A stretch of DNA of 64,000 bases, taken from Metellina segmentata. Its lineage: Eukaryota; Arthropoda; Arachnida; Araneae; Tetragnathidae. Location: positions 18,973,458-19,037,457 of the forward strand of contig OX375875.1 of the NCBI GenBank assembly GCA_947359465.1. Direction: 5' to 3'. Every line of letters starts with the position of its first letter. Position 1 is the first letter of the stretch. The translations under genes and the position numbers were made by a program. Positions 10,641 to 21,987 of the stretch are shown here, piece by piece. The notes under the pieces were generated by a model. It made no database searches. It was not told the origin of the DNA and was given only the letters and a program-made list of their open reading frames with translations.

Positions 10641-10986
10641 GTTTGTTACTGTTCTAACCAGGCTACCGAGGTCCTGCAGACATACGGAATGTGAACGATT
10701 GTTTATTGCGAATATTCAAACATTAATTTATGGTTTGAAGGATTAAAGTGCCATTTGATATTAATTCTAGAAGACAACTTTATTGATTAAAGGCCTGTGA
10801 TTGTAGCGTAGTTTGATAGCTGTCGAAAGACAAATTTACGCAGTCCTTGATTCAGGCAAGTTTTAAGTTTCAATGGCCCAGAGCTCACTCAACAACGTAG
10901 AATTTTGGTACATTGTGGACCTTATCCCTGTGTTCGTACTCGGTTAATAACGTGATTTGGAGATTCTTAGTATACACGATGCTATA
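10641..10986. other. No recognisable feature
   Basis: Single-copy-looking sequence without a supported gene. Confidence 0.4.
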
Positions 10987-11532
10987 TACACTACCCTACA
11001 ATAATGGACCGGACAGCAAGATGGGATGGTATAGGAAATAATACACGCTTTAACAGGGGGATGGTCTCCCACGTGCTGAAATTACACTAGCAACCCTTGT
11101 GGGCATACTTTCAATAAGGTTTTGATACACAGCTATGGATATTTGTGTCCATTCCCACTGCAAGAATGTCGCCAGCTCAGCTGTAGATTTCGGACGTGTT
11201 TTCCTGGTCCGTAAGCGTCGCTCTAACGCGTCCCACATATGTTCTATGGGGTTTCGGTCTGGTCTCTGAGCAGGCCAAGGAAGACGTTTCACATCCATAT
11301 CTGGATACCACTGCTTGACAGAGGCTGCAACATGAAATGGAGCGTTGTAGTCCTGGAAGTAACATTCGTCCATTCCATACAATTGTCAGAGCGTAGGAAA
11401 AACCCGATTGTCCGAAATGTTCATGTAGGCGTCGGCGTTCAATGGACCAGGAACAACGTGCAAAGGTCCCAGGTCATAAAACACGAAAAACACCCCCAAA
11501 CAAGTAGTCGGATGTTAAGCCAATCCACTGGC
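10987..11532 (-). pseudogene. Tc1 transposase 3' part with one terminus
   Basis: On the minus strand the frame 11050-11382 reads 'MDECYFQDYNAPFHVAASV', '[29 protein letters not shown]', 'PKSTAELATFLQWEWTQI', the second half of a Tc1-family DDE transposase including the final catalytic region. Within the '(S)PDLNP' motif the usual Leu is Arg. The right terminus of the element is at the left (tacactaccctacaataatg from 10987). The homology stops near 11532 at 'aatccactggc', close to the deletion junction of the sister copies, so the 5' end may be a further truncation of the same derivative. Confidence 0.87.
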
Positions 11533-11687
11533 AAATTCGAAGCCAAGCATTAAAATCTGAAAAAAAAATTACACACACAAATATAAACAAGATATTTATA
11601 AATGTACTATAGCTATTTTGGCGGGACGAAAACATTCCTCTCATCGCCCGTCCTTATCAGTCAATACAAATAACTTGACAGGTAGGT

Positions 11688-11910
11688 GTTTAATTAACGT
11701 TGCATTGGATCAACATAGCAGGCTATTGGTGACGGTAAGGATCAACTCCCAAAGCGAAAGATCGGGGGAAAACACCACATCATTTTGAATCATGGTCGGA
11801 TGTCGAGGCAACACCTGAGCTGTAACCCCACTCTCCAAACTTCCTGACCATGCCAACGCGAGGACATTTGAGGGCATGAACGATTCAACGTACACCAACC
11901 CACATTATAC
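11688..11910 (-). repeat. SINE-B, head missing
   Basis: 'ggtaggtg' tail, then 'ttaattaacgttgcattgg' and the body to 'gattcaacgtacacca', where it stops. Confidence 0.8.
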
Positions 11911-12009
11911 ATGTCACTCGTAACCTGGAATGGCTTAATTAGAATATGGAGGCAAAGATAAATTACTTAAACTTAGGTTTTCCCTCTTATTTTTCCTTTC
12001 GGTCTTTGG

Positions 12010-12155
12010 TGGGTGTGTTTTTGCTCCAATGGTAGTTGAAAATTACGTGGTTTTGTCCTCGGATCTTACCATTTGAGGGTTGATCCTGAATTGTCACCAA
12101 TTTCCCTGTGTATTGCTCATTTAATCAAAATACCAACGTTTGACGTTAATCCAAA
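12010..12155 (+). repeat. SINE 3' fragment
   Basis: 'gaaaattacgtggttttgtcctcgg' block to 'gacgttaat'; 5' half missing. Confidence 0.7.
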
Positions 12156-12561
12156 TACCAACCTACTATTGTAATTCGTTAAGCGGTTCATGGCGAAATC
12201 TAAAAGAGAATAACCGCTACTGAAGCGATGGTGACCGACCAAATAGCTCCCTCTACAACCTAAACGCAGAAATTCTGGATTCACATTCTCTGACAAAAAG
12301 GTTTAGAGCCCCTCTATTACCTCTGCAATTTGATTTTTTTTTTGCGAATTACCCTGTATTCGGCTATTTTTACTCTCATTCACTTCACTCGATGTTCCTA
12401 TTAATGGGCTTAATGAAACTTCGATTTTCATCAATTAAGCCATAGCTTCAGCTATTATTACCAGACCTAATAATGACAGCTCCTGATAAACTCAATTAAT
12501 AATTCCTGATGTTTCATGAAACTCACTTGATGGAGTATTAATGAAAAAAATAATTAAATTT
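12156..12561. other. No recognisable feature
   Basis: AT-rich, leading into a tandem array. Confidence 0.4.
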
Positions 12562-13055
12562 TGAAACGGTCATCTAAACACATTTTGTTACTTGAAATAA
12601 CTCTTTAACAAATAAAAAATACTTGTTAAATAAAGTTATATTGAATTAAATAACTTTTATGTATTGAAATGGTCATCTAAATATATTTGTTACTAGAAAT
12701 AACTCTATAACAAATAAAAAATACTTCTTACATAAATTTATTATTGTATTAAATAACTTTTATGTATTGAAACGGTTATCTAAATATATTTGTTACTAGA
12801 AATTACTCTATAACAAATAAAAAATACTTCTTACATAAATTTATATTGAATTAAATAACTTTTATGTATTGAAATGGTCATCTAAACATATTTGTTACTA
12901 GAAATAACTCTGCAACAAATAAAAAAACTTCTTACATAAATTTATATTGAATTAAGTAACTTTTATGTATTGAAACGGTCATCTAAACATATTTGTTACT
13001 AGAAATAACTAAATAAAAAAATCTGCAACAAATAAAAAATACTTCTTAAATAAAA
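12562..13055. repeat. 102-bp tandem satellite, about 5 copies
   Basis: The 'attgaaa(t/c)ggtcatc' landmark recurs at about 12562, 12663, 12766, 12868 and 12969, a spacing of 101-103 bp. Each unit continues with 'tttgttactagaaataac' and 'aacaaataaaaaatactt'. The last unit is cut and followed by an A-run. Confidence 0.93.
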
Positions 13056-13209
13056 AAAAAAAAACAAGAAGGCTTATACGAACAGCAGAGAAAAAACTAA
13101 TAATGTTTGACTTCACCCTTTGGCAACAGGCCATTTCTTTAGGCATTTTATCGTTTTTCACCACTTCAGAATAAAACCCACAACGCAGGTGTTTTTTCAC
13201 GTTGAATTG

Positions 13210-13330
13210 GGTCCAAAATAATGCTCTTATGAACTAGTTGCGGTGTTGTCCCCCGATCTTTTCCTTGGGGGATTGATCCCTGATCGTCGTCAATAGCCCG
13301 TTGTGGTGCTCCAGAACAACGTTAATGAAA
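13210..13330 (+). repeat. SINE-B 3' fragment
   Basis: 'ttgtcccccgatctttt' to 'ccagaacaacgttaat'; no head. Confidence 0.75.
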
Positions 13331-13499
13331 AACACATTAGACAAAAATTTCCAAATCTGGCACTCAAATAATTTGGAGGAGGGGAGGCAATATTTGTCCC
13401 GAGTTTAATAGAGGTCGTTGAGAAATAGGGGGTGATGTGCAAGATTTAAAAATATTTAAAATAAAAATACCTAAAAATTTTTTAAAGAAAACAGGAGGT

Positions 13500-13796
13500 A
13501 AGGTAAGGTAATTTTTAATTAACATCGTACCAGAGCAAACCAACGGGCAATTGTCGACGGTCCGGAATCAATCTCTTCAGGGAAAGATCTAAGGACAACA
13601 CAACGTAATTTTGAACCACGGTCAGATGACGAAGCAACACCTGAGCTGGCACCTCACTCTCCAAACTTCCACACCATCCCAACTTGAGGACTTTCGGCCA
13701 CGACAGATTAAAGGTGCACCAGCCGCCTCTACTCCATACGCTTACAAACATCCATGTACTGACCCGGATTCGAACCAGGAACCTTCCAATCTAGAG
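13500..13796 (-). repeat. SINE-A, head truncated
   Basis: Tail 'ggtaaggtaatttt' and full body; homology ends inside the tRNA-like head after the B box, so the A box is lost. Confidence 0.88.
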
Positions 13797-13908
13797 TAAG
13801 CAAACAGGAATCGGCATGTTTTGTCAATGTTCTGTGCAACACTAGAAATACCCAAGAACTCTTAATGGTTTGAGTATTTTTCTTTGCTATTGGATTAGAT
13901 AACTTTTG

Positions 13909-13965
13909 GTAATGGTAATTTTAGTTAATGTCGTGTAAGAGCAACAAAACGGGCCATTGACGACA
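13909..13965 (-). repeat. SINE-A 3' fragment
   Basis: Tail and the last 50 bases of the element only. Confidence 0.75.
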
Positions 13966-14400
13966 TTTCATGTTCTCTCTATGACGATTCAATGTTTTCA
14001 ATACTGTGCCCTAAATAAATCAAATGGTACAGAGGGGGAAGGCGAAATCGCGTCTGTTCCATTTTTGCATTTCTGTTCCATTGTAAGGGTAGGCTGTGTG
14101 GCAGGGACCTTCGAATGTTCGATTGCAGCGTTGTTCTGTTTGAGGCTGCTATGGAATTTTATTCTCCTGTCACACTTCGCTTCTCAGAACTATTTCAAAG
14201 GCTTTTTCTCAGGATCAAATGTTTTTAACGATAAACTGCTAAATATAGATGTGTCAGGATTTTAGATGGCTTACTTCTTCGAACATTCGTTCTGCATTTA
14301 TAAGTGGATCGATGATGGAATACACAATTAAAGGTGAAAAGCCATTTTCAGTTTGGGAATTGGAAAAGCATTCCGCGGCAAGAATCTTCCTGTTTGGGTC
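13966..14400. other. No supported gene
   Basis: An open frame covers 13957-14265 on the plus strand, but it begins inside a SINE fragment and has no domain I recognise. Confidence 0.35.
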
Positions 14401-14657
14401 GGTAATTTGGTAATTTTTAATTAGCGTCCTACTTGAGCAACACAACGGGCTATTGACGACGGTCCGGAATCAATCCCTTAAAGGAAAGATCCGAGGATAA
14501 CACCTCGTAATTTTGAACCACGGTCAGATGACGGGTAACTTTTGGTAATTTTTAAATTAACGTCGTACTAGAACAACACAACGGGTTTTTGACGACGGTT
14601 CGGGATCAATTCCTCAAGGGAAAGATCCGAGAACAACACCTCATAATTTTGAACCTG
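14401..14657 (-). repeat. Two SINE-A 3' fragments in tandem
   Basis: Two head-less pieces (14401-14535 and 14537-14657) in the same orientation; both include tail, 'acaacacaacggg' and the 'gggaaagatccgag' block. They end at nearly the same body position. Confidence 0.82.
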
Positions 14658-14684
14658 GTATTAGATTAGATTTTACTATTAGAC

Positions 14685-15010
14685 GATTTTAGAGGTCGCG
14701 GTGGTCCGGTTAAAAAAAACGGACTACCAAACGGAAGGCTGCGAGTTTAAGTCTAACCAAAGACCGCCGTGTACAAAAATAGTTGCTGCACGTTAAATCT
14801 GATCACGGCCTCAAATATTCTAATTTGGGCGTGACAACTAAGTTTGGAGAGTAGGGTGTCAGCTCAGGTGTTGATGAAGTCCTCTGACCTCTGTTCCAAA
14901 TTTACAAGACGGTGTCCTCGAATCTTTTCCTTAGGGGACTGATCCCAAACCGGCGTTGCGTCGGCAATATCCCGGTGCCCACACTTATTGTGTCGTTAAT
15001 TAACTACCTA
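14685..15010 (+). repeat. SINE-B copy
   Basis: Degenerate B head (14690-14765) followed by the whole body to 'tgtgtcgttaattaac' and a 'ctaccta' tail. Confidence 0.83.
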
Positions 15011-15164
15011 CCTTTCATCACTCAATTATCTGATTCATCATAGATATTCAAATATTCATGCTGAAGAAAAGCAGGCATTTCACAACGGAACCAAATCATT
15101 AGCAACTTGATCGTCAAATGATTCAAAATTACGTGGTTTTGTCCTCGGATCTTACCCTCAGGGG

Positions 15165-15492
15165 GACGACCAACCGGTATAGTGGTTAGGGTGTTAGCCT
15201 CTAGATCGGAAGGTTCCTGGTTCGGGTCAGTGCATGGATGTTTGTAAGCGTATGGTGTAGAGGCGGCTGGTGCACCTTAAATCAGTCGTGGTCGAAAGTC
15301 CTCTCGTTGGGTTGGTTTGGAAGTTTGGAGAGTGGCGTGGCACCTCATGTGTAGCTTCGTCATCTGACTGAGGTTCAAAATTACGAGGTGTTGTCCTCGG
15401 ATCTTTCCCTTAAGGGACTGATCCCGGACCGTCGTCAATAGCCCGTTGTGTTGCTCTAGTACGACGTTAACAAAAAAATTACCAAAAATTAC
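15165..15492 (+). mobile_element. SINE-A copy with amplified 3' end
   Basis: The head starts at 15165 after a short SINE-B remnant (15118-15164). The B box is damaged: 'tggttcgggtc' replaces 'ggttcgaatccgggtc', a short deletion that should weaken TFIIIC binding. The body is otherwise close to consensus and its tail leads into a tandem array. Confidence 0.9.
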
Positions 15493-15830
15493 CCGGACTG
15501 TCGTCAATAGCCCGTTGTGTTGCTCTAGTACGACGTTAACTAAAATTACCATTACCCGGACCGTCGTCAATAGCTCGCTGTGTTGCTCTAGTACGACGTT
15601 AACTAAAATTACCATTACCCGGACAGTCGTCAATAGCCCGTTGTGTTGCTCTTGTACGACGTTAACTAAAATTACCATTACCCGAACCGTCATCAATAGC
15701 CCGTTGTGTTGCTCTTGTACGACGTTAATTTAATTACCATTACCATTGCTGTAACCCCAGACCGTCGTCAATTGTCTGTTGTGTTGCTCCAGTACGGTGT
15801 TAATTGCAAATTACCGAATTACCATAGGGA
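15425..15830 (+). repeat. Tandem array of SINE-A 3' ends, about 63-bp unit
   Basis: The last about 60 bases of SINE-A recur six times, starting near 15425, 15494, 15557, 15620, 15683 and 15757. The middle units are 63 bp apart and each ends in 'attaccattacc'. Units differ by point changes (ctgtcg, cagtcg; ctag or cttg). Confidence 0.93.
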
Positions 15831-16030
15831 TCTCGCAAGGAAGAGCACGAAGAAGTCGCCAAGGAGGCGCCCACCAGCCAAATCCGGCAACCCCGCCTCC
15901 TTGTCGGGATTTCTCAGCTTTCGTCGGCAGCCAGCGCGAGTTGTAACAAAACGATTCGCGATGCGGCTGAAAGGAATCGGCGCTGATCCTTCTCCGACGT
16001 CCTCTCATCTTCTTCCTCAGCATCCACAAG
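15831..16030 (+). promoter_or_regulatory. CpG-rich stretch, candidate 5' UTR/promoter
   Basis: Much richer in GC and CpG than the rest of the window. It ends in a pyrimidine tract and 'cttcctcag' (to 16020), which looks like a splice acceptor, followed by 'catccacaag' and an ATG. It may be a 5' UTR, alone or with an upstream intron. No TATA box is evident. Inference only. Confidence 0.35.
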
Positions 16031-16045
16031 ATGGTCAACGCCACG
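16031..16045 (+). CDS. Candidate first coding exon (five codons)
   Basis: An ATG in good context (A at -3, G at +4) opens 'MVNAT', followed directly by 'gtgagt', a perfect eukaryotic splice donor, at 16046. Upstream lies the CpG-rich stretch. Very short first coding exons of this kind occur in housekeeping genes, for example ribosomal proteins or cyclophilins, but five residues do not identify the product. Later exons are not recognised in the window, so the gene, if real, has a large intron or is a decayed relic. Only transcript data could settle it. Confidence 0.35.
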
Positions 16046-16491
16046 GTGAGTACTGCCACTCCTCTTTCGACACTCCTCTCCACTGTGTGTGTTCCGCTCT
16101 TTCCCTTTGTTATTTACCCGTGCGTACAGAGAGGTTGAAGGCGGCCCAAACATGCACACTCTGTGTTTTCCCTTCGTGTTTGTTATAAATAGCATCCCCT
16201 TCGAAGATGAAAGGAATTTGAGGTTTGAACTGATCGGGATGTTTCCAAACGCAGTTGTTTGCTCGCGGTTTGTTGTTTGTGTGGCGGCAGGGGGAAGTTC
16301 AAAGGTCACTTTCCGAAGAAGTAGTTGGGTATGGGATTCCTCTACAAAAAAGCGTCGGATTTTTGTTTTTGAAGACATTTGTTACGAAAAACTCAGTTCA
16401 AAATTTTATTCCGAAATCGGAACTTTGAAAGACTTGCTCTACTGGTGTCACCTTACAGTTCAACATATGAACAGAGTTCCGGTTATTGTAG
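16046..16491. other. Possible intron sequence; no supported gene
   Basis: Overlapping open frames on both strands (16089-16514 plus, 15914-16378 minus) are compositional; neither shows a domain. The plus-strand one runs into a SINE fragment. Confidence 0.4.
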
Positions 16492-16620
16492 AGTGTTTCA
16501 AAATTACGTGGTAGTGTCTTCGTATCTTTCCCTTTGGGGATTAATACCGGACCGTCGTCAATAGCCCGTTGTGTTGCTCTGATATGACGTTAATTAAAAA
16601 AATTACCAATCACAATTACC
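16492..16620 (+). repeat. SINE 3' fragment
   Basis: 'gtttcaaaattacgtgg' to 'gttaattaaaaaaattacc'. Confidence 0.8.
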
Positions 16621-16621
16621 A

Positions 16622-17030
16622 GAGTTGGAAGGGGTCGCCGTAATGCAGTTGAAAGAGTAACGGACTGGCAAACGGAAGGTTGCGAGTTCGAATCCAATCA
16701 AAGACCGTCGTGTACAAAGAGGGCTGGTGCACGGTAAATCTGTCATGACTTAAAATGTCCTCACATTGGCGCAACGTGGAAGTTTGGAGAGTGGGGTGCC
16801 AAGTTGAGGTGTTGCCTCGTCATCTGACCGTGGTTCAAAATTACGCTCTGTTGTCCTCGGATCTTTCCCTTTGGGCTTGATCGCGGATGGTATGGCATTT
16901 TTTATTAATGTCGTACTGGAGAAACACAACGGGATGTTGACGACGGTCCGGGATCAATCACAACGGGATAGATTAATGCCGGACCGTCATCAAAAACCCG
17001 CTGTTTTACTCAGTTACTAGGTTAACGGAA
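16622..17030 (+). repeat. SINE-B copy plus two short opposing SINE pieces
   Basis: B head and body at 16622-16890 with 'gagttcgaatcc' B box. Then a minus 3' fragment (16893-16960) and a plus fragment (16965-17030), a small fold-back arrangement. Confidence 0.78.
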
Positions 17031-17493
17031 AAGCATTTCCTGACGTTGCTTTCGCAGGTTTGACCCTTGCGCAGTACAAAAACAACCCATCAATCCGATA
17101 AGTAGGTATAGTAGCATTTGATGATGCAAGTTGTACTACTTAAGGTATCAAGACACACGCTTTATACGTCCTGGGCACGACTGGTACTATACCCATGAAT
17201 CCTTTTCAAAATGACGAGTTGTAAGACTGCTATACATTAGCCAAATTATTATGGCTTATTCAGGTTTATAATTCAGTTTGGTTGGATCGTAGAAGGTTCA
17301 GGAGCATGTTTAGAGTCAGCTGTGTTACTGAGTGCAAAACACTCATTAACAAACGCCTTGGGACATGGGCTTGGTTGGCTCTAGTCATGAATTGCCTTAC
17401 AAATTGTGAGATTGTTAGTCATTAATACCATCGTCGACTTACTAAGTCCGGTTCAGAGTTAATTGTTTACTGGGTTCAACAATGTGCGAAGTT
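17031..17493. other. Low-identity repetitive-looking DNA
   Basis: Phrases such as 'aacaaacgccttgggaca' recall 19548-19590, so this may be an old dispersed repeat; I cannot define it. Confidence 0.3.
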
Positions 17494-17504
17494 AGTTGAG
17501 TAGC

Positions 17505-17831
17505 AAGGTAAGTAAAGGAAATTTTAATTAACGTCGTACTAGAGCAACACAACGGGCTATTGGCTACGATCCGGCATAAATCCCACAAGGATCTGAGGAC
17601 AACACCACGTTATTTTGAAGCACGCTCAGTTGACGAGGCAACATCTCAGCTGGCACCCCACTCTCCAAACATCCACACCAACCTAACGTGAGGACTGACT
17701 ACGGCCACGACAAATTTAAAGGTGCACATGCTGCCTATACGCTTACAAACGTCCATGCATTGACCCGGTTTCGAACAAGGAACCATCCGATCTAGAGGCT
17801 AACACCTTAACCTCCCGACCGGCTGGTCGGC
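17505..17831 (-). mobile_element. SINE-A at the edge of a minisatellite
   Basis: Full-length minus copy. Flanks are agttgagtagc (17494-17504) and agttgagttac (17832-17842), an imperfect 11-bp target duplication. The right duplicate is at the same time the first piece of the 22-bp minisatellite. Confidence 0.85.
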
Positions 17832-18920
17832 AGTTGAGTTACAAACAAATGTTATTCGAATCACAAACAAATGTTATTCGAATCACAAACAAATGTTAGT
17901 TGAGTTACAAACAAGTGTTAGTTGAGTTACAAACAAGTGTTGAGTTACAAACAAGTGTTAGTTGAGTCACAAACAAGTGTTAGTTGAGTCACAAACAAGT
18001 GTTAGTTGAGTCACAAACAAGTGTTAGTTGAGTCACAAACAAGTGTTAGTTGAGTCACAAACAAGTGTTAGTTGAGTTACAAACAAGTGTTAGTTGAGTT
18101 ACAAACAAGTGTTAGTTGAGTTACAAACAAGTGTTAGTTGAGTTACAAACAAGTGTTAGTTGAGTTACAAACAAGTGTTAGTTGAGTTACAAACAAGTGT
18201 TAGTTGAGTTACAAACAAGTGTTAGTTGAGTTACAAACAAGTGTTAGTTGAGTTACAAACAAGTGTTAGTTGAGTTACAAACAAGTGTTAGTTGAGTTAC
18301 AAACAAGTGTTAGTTGAGTTACAAACAAGTGTTAGTTGAGTTACAAACAAGTGTTAGTTGAGTTACAAACAAGTGTTAGTTGAGTTACAAACAAGTGTTA
18401 GTTGAGTTACAAACAAGTGTTAGTTGAGTTACAAACAAGTGTTAGTTGAGTTACAAACAAGTGTTAGTTGAGTTACAAACAAGTGTTAGTTGAGTTACAA
18501 ACAAGTGTTAGTTGAGTTACAAACAAGTGTTAGTTGAGTTACAAACAAGTGTTAGTTGAGTCACAAACAAGTGTTAGTTGAGTCACAAACAAGTGTTAGT
18601 TGAGTCACAAACAAGTGTTAGTTGAGTCACAAACAAGTGTTAGTTGAGTCACAAACAAGTGTTAGTTGAGTCACAAACAAGTGTTAGTTGAGTTACAAAC
18701 AAGTGTTAGTTGAGTTACAAACAAGTGTTAGTTGAGTTACAAACAAGTGTTAGTTGAGTTACAAACAAGTGTTAGTTGAGTTACAAACAAGTGTTAGTTG
18801 AGTTACAAACAAGTGTTAGTTGAGTTACAAACAAGTGTTAGTTGAGTTACAAACAAGTGTTTGTTGAGTTACAAACAAGAGTTAGTTGAGTTACAAACAA
18901 GTGTTTGTTGAGTTACAAAC
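17832..18920. repeat. 22-bp minisatellite, about 48 copies
   Basis: The unit is 'gttgagttacaaacaagt' plus 'gtta', repeated almost without error for 1.1 kb. The first few units are variant (gttattcgaatcacaa). A T/C variant ('gagttac' or 'gagtcac') occurs in two blocks, near 17955-18065 and 18555-18690, which shows spread by segmental duplication. The last three units pick up 'tgtttgttg' changes. Confidence 0.97.
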
Positions 18921-20097
18921 GAATACCAAGAGTGGTAGACCACAAAGACATCTTACAATTAATAATCATAACAGACTACGAAATATTGAGTTAAACGGGG
19001 AATTCAGTCTCACAAGTTCTACGCCATCATATCCCTGGATACAAAACTTGTGTTAATGTTAGTTTGAGTTACCAAATTAGTGGGAACCAAAACACTTTCT
19101 ACATCATGGTCTCGACAGGTACCAGATACGTATTTCTTACAAATGATCGGCATCAGACAACTGCTCAGAATTACGTGGTGATTTCCTCGGATCTTTCGAC
19201 CAATAGCCCGTTGCGTTGATTCAGTGAGATGTTAATTAAAATGCCTTACCTTCTTATGAATGACGAGACGATAAGACGACGAAAATATTATTGTTGAGTA
19301 TCTGGTTGATTTGGTTGAGTGACTGGGTACAAGACAGTGTGCTAATGATCAGTTGTGTTACAAGTTAACACCATATGACCACATAATCACCTAGCATTTG
19401 ATAATCACGAGAAGAGATTAGTGTAGTTAAATTTACTGTAGTTAATGTATCTAGTACAGGGTTAATAGTTCAGTGTCATTAGATGGCACTAGCTATGAGA
19501 GCTTAAGTTGGTCCACGTTGTGTTACAAAACACGAACATCTCTTACCGGTTAACAAACACTTTCTACAACATGGGCATCGGCTGGTTCTTACAAATACCG
19601 ACAGAAGATAAGGCATGAATTCCATTGTCGATTTTCTAAGCCTAGGTTTCAGAGTTAATAATGTAATACAGTACACAGTCCCAAATCCCGACGTATTGTT
19701 AACCGGCGTTTTTTTTTTAAATTGTTTTTCTCACTTTTTTACATTTTCCCGACAATTTTTAGAAAACAAGGAGTTAAACCAGGACCTAATTGATGAAACA
19801 ACGCAAAATAACGGACATGTTCAGAATAAATACAACACAGAAAAGTTTGAAGATTTACAAGTAAAATTCGTTGCATTGTATTAAAAAGGTTTTTCCTTTT
19901 AAAAATTATTCCTAGTTATATATTTGCTATTTTACTATTGCAATCGCAAAATTCGAGCAATGAGGAGAGCTTAGATTAAGGGTTTTTTTTTGACAAAAAA
20001 TGCAAATAATCCGAAATCCGGAATCCGGAATGGCCGAGGTCAGGAGGATTCCAGATTTGGGACTTTGTACTATACCATAAGCTCACTTGGCTAAATA
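18921..20097. other. Degenerate repetitive DNA with one SINE scrap
   Basis: A SINE-B 3' piece lies at 19157-19252. Two stretches resemble each other, 19095-19150 and 19545-19600 (both 'aacactttctaca' then 'catgg' and 'tcttacaaat'). The frame at 19615-19884 has no recognised domain. Confidence 0.4.
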
Positions 20098-20110
20098 CAA
20101 TTGAATTCAG

Positions 20111-20440
20111 CCGACCAACCGGTATAGTGGTTAAGGTGTTAGCCTCTAGATCGGAAGGTTCCTGGTTCGAATCCGGGTACGGGCATGGATGTTTGTAAGC
20201 GTATGGGGGTAGAGGCGGCTGGTGCACCTTAAGTCTGTCGTGGCCGAAAGTCCTCACGTTGGGTTGGCGTGGAAGTTTGGAGAGTGGGGTGCCAGCTCAG
20301 GTGTTGCTTCGTCATCTGACCGTGGTTCAAAATTACGAGGGTTTGTCCTCGGATCTTTCTCTCAAGGGACTGATCCCGGACCGTCGTCAATAGCCCGTTG
20401 TGTTGCTCTAGTACGACGTTAACTAAAATTACCAAATTAC
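20111..20440 (+). mobile_element. SINE-A, full length with 13-bp TSD
   Basis: Complete copy; 'accaaattac' tail. Flanks 20098-20110 and 20441-20453 are identical (caattgaattcag). Confidence 0.95.
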
Positions 20441-20654
20441 CAATTGAATTCAGTAAGACTAACTTCAATAAGACAGTTAACTGATTAACATTAGCTAATA
20501 TTATACAGCTATTTGTTTATTTATATGATATGGTCCTAAATGGTGTTGTATTCATGATCTCTAAAAAATAAAAGAATAAGACTCCAATACTATCATTGAG
20601 TTACTAAATCAGGCTCAGAGTCACCCGTTAAGTGTTATCAGGGACACGATACAG

Positions 20655-20962
20655 GTAGATAAATATTTTAATTAACGTCACACTAGTGTAACACATGAGC
20701 TATTGGCGACGGTTCGGAATCAATCCCCGGAGGAAAGATACGAGGACAACAACACGCAATTTGAACCACGGATGGATGACTTGGTCACGCCTGAACAGGA
20801 AAACCACTTCAACAAATTTCCACATCACGTCAACGTGAGGACATTTGAGGCCACGACGGATTTAACACTCACCAGGTCCCTTTATACACGACGGTCTTTG
20901 GTTGGATTCGAAATCGCAACCATTCGGTTGCTAATCCGATGCTTTTCCAACCGGGGGTCCAA
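20655..20962 (-). repeat. SINE-B copy
   Basis: Minus-strand copy from 'ttttaattaacgtcac' to the B head ending 'cttttccaaccgggg'; the head's B box reads 'gattcgaaatcg' in plus orientation and is damaged. Confidence 0.85.
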
Positions 20963-20975
20963 TTCATAGCAGATT

Positions 20976-21253
20976 GAAATGTTCCTGCTTCGAATCCGGG
21001 TGCGGGCATGGGTGTTTGTAAGTGTATGGTGTAGAGGTGGCTGGTGTAGCTTAAATCTGTCGTAGCCGAAAGTCCTCATTTTGGGTTGATGTGGAAGTTT
21101 GGAGAGTGGGGTGCCAGCTCAAATGTTGCTCGTCATCTGAACGTACGAGGTATTGTCCTCGGATATTTCCCTTAAGGGATTGATCCCGGACCGTCGTTAA
21201 TAACCCGTTGTGTTGCTCTAGTACGACGTTAATTAAAAATTACCAAATTACTA
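20976..21253 (+). repeat. SINE-A, head truncated
   Basis: Starts just before the B box ('cttcgaatccgggt'), lacks the A box, and runs to 'accaaattac'. Confidence 0.87.
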
Positions 21254-21987
21254 TTTATAGTAAGTATCGGACTTTAGTCTAACGTTTTACTTCAGGCTCG
21301 ATACTTTCTTTTAGATGGCACCATATGAATTCTGCACTTCCGAATTCTTAGATGTGGATTTAAATATGTATTGCTATGAATATTCCAAAAAAATATACTT
21401 TAAAGTGAGACAATTTACTACTCTTCTCTTGTTCACTGCGTAATTTTATGGCAATATATACGTCATTGAAAGCAATCAAGAGATTTTAGCGTTGTTAATG
21501 AATGTGGCATTTATTTTCCCTCTTTTCACTTATAGGAAATTTCAAGTTCTTAAACTATACATACTAAAATTGCACTCGGTTTATCAAGTATTTCAAAAAG
21601 CTAGTTTCTAATAACCTAGTACGGAAATTTTGAAATCACTTATTAAACTACAGATTGCACGTTTATTTGGTTTAAATCTATTTACTTTCCTTTGTAATAT
21701 TTTAATTTCGTTTTTTAAAATGACTACTTTTGAACTGATGCCTAGTTCCTATTTTAAATAAGCGATTAGTCAACTTGTTTCGCGAGATACGAACGTCATC
21801 TTCAAATAATATTTAAAAGATTATTTATTGCAAAACAAAAACTGTTTTTGATCGATTTATTTATTTATTTTTTATATTTACTACAAGAACGTGTAGAAGA
21901 AGGAAACATTACAAAAAAAAAACACATTGAAAAATACTTCAATTTAAAATTCTTACTCCTGCAAATTTATATATATTTTTTTCAAAT
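21254..21987. other. AT-rich DNA, no recognised feature
   Basis: No reading frame above background; long A and T runs toward the right. Confidence 0.45.

Noticed and set aside
15277..15733. 139- and 95-codon frames with repeating peptide motifs
   Set aside because: They are translations of the tandem SINE 3' ends; the 63-bp unit is divisible by three, which keeps the frame open.
16089..16514. 141-codon plus frame downstream of the candidate exon
   Set aside because: No domain, no splice acceptor that keeps frame with the five-codon exon, and its end lies in a SINE fragment.
17832..18920. CRISPR-like regular repeats
   Set aside because: Units are contiguous without unique spacers, and the sequence is eukaryotic: a minisatellite.
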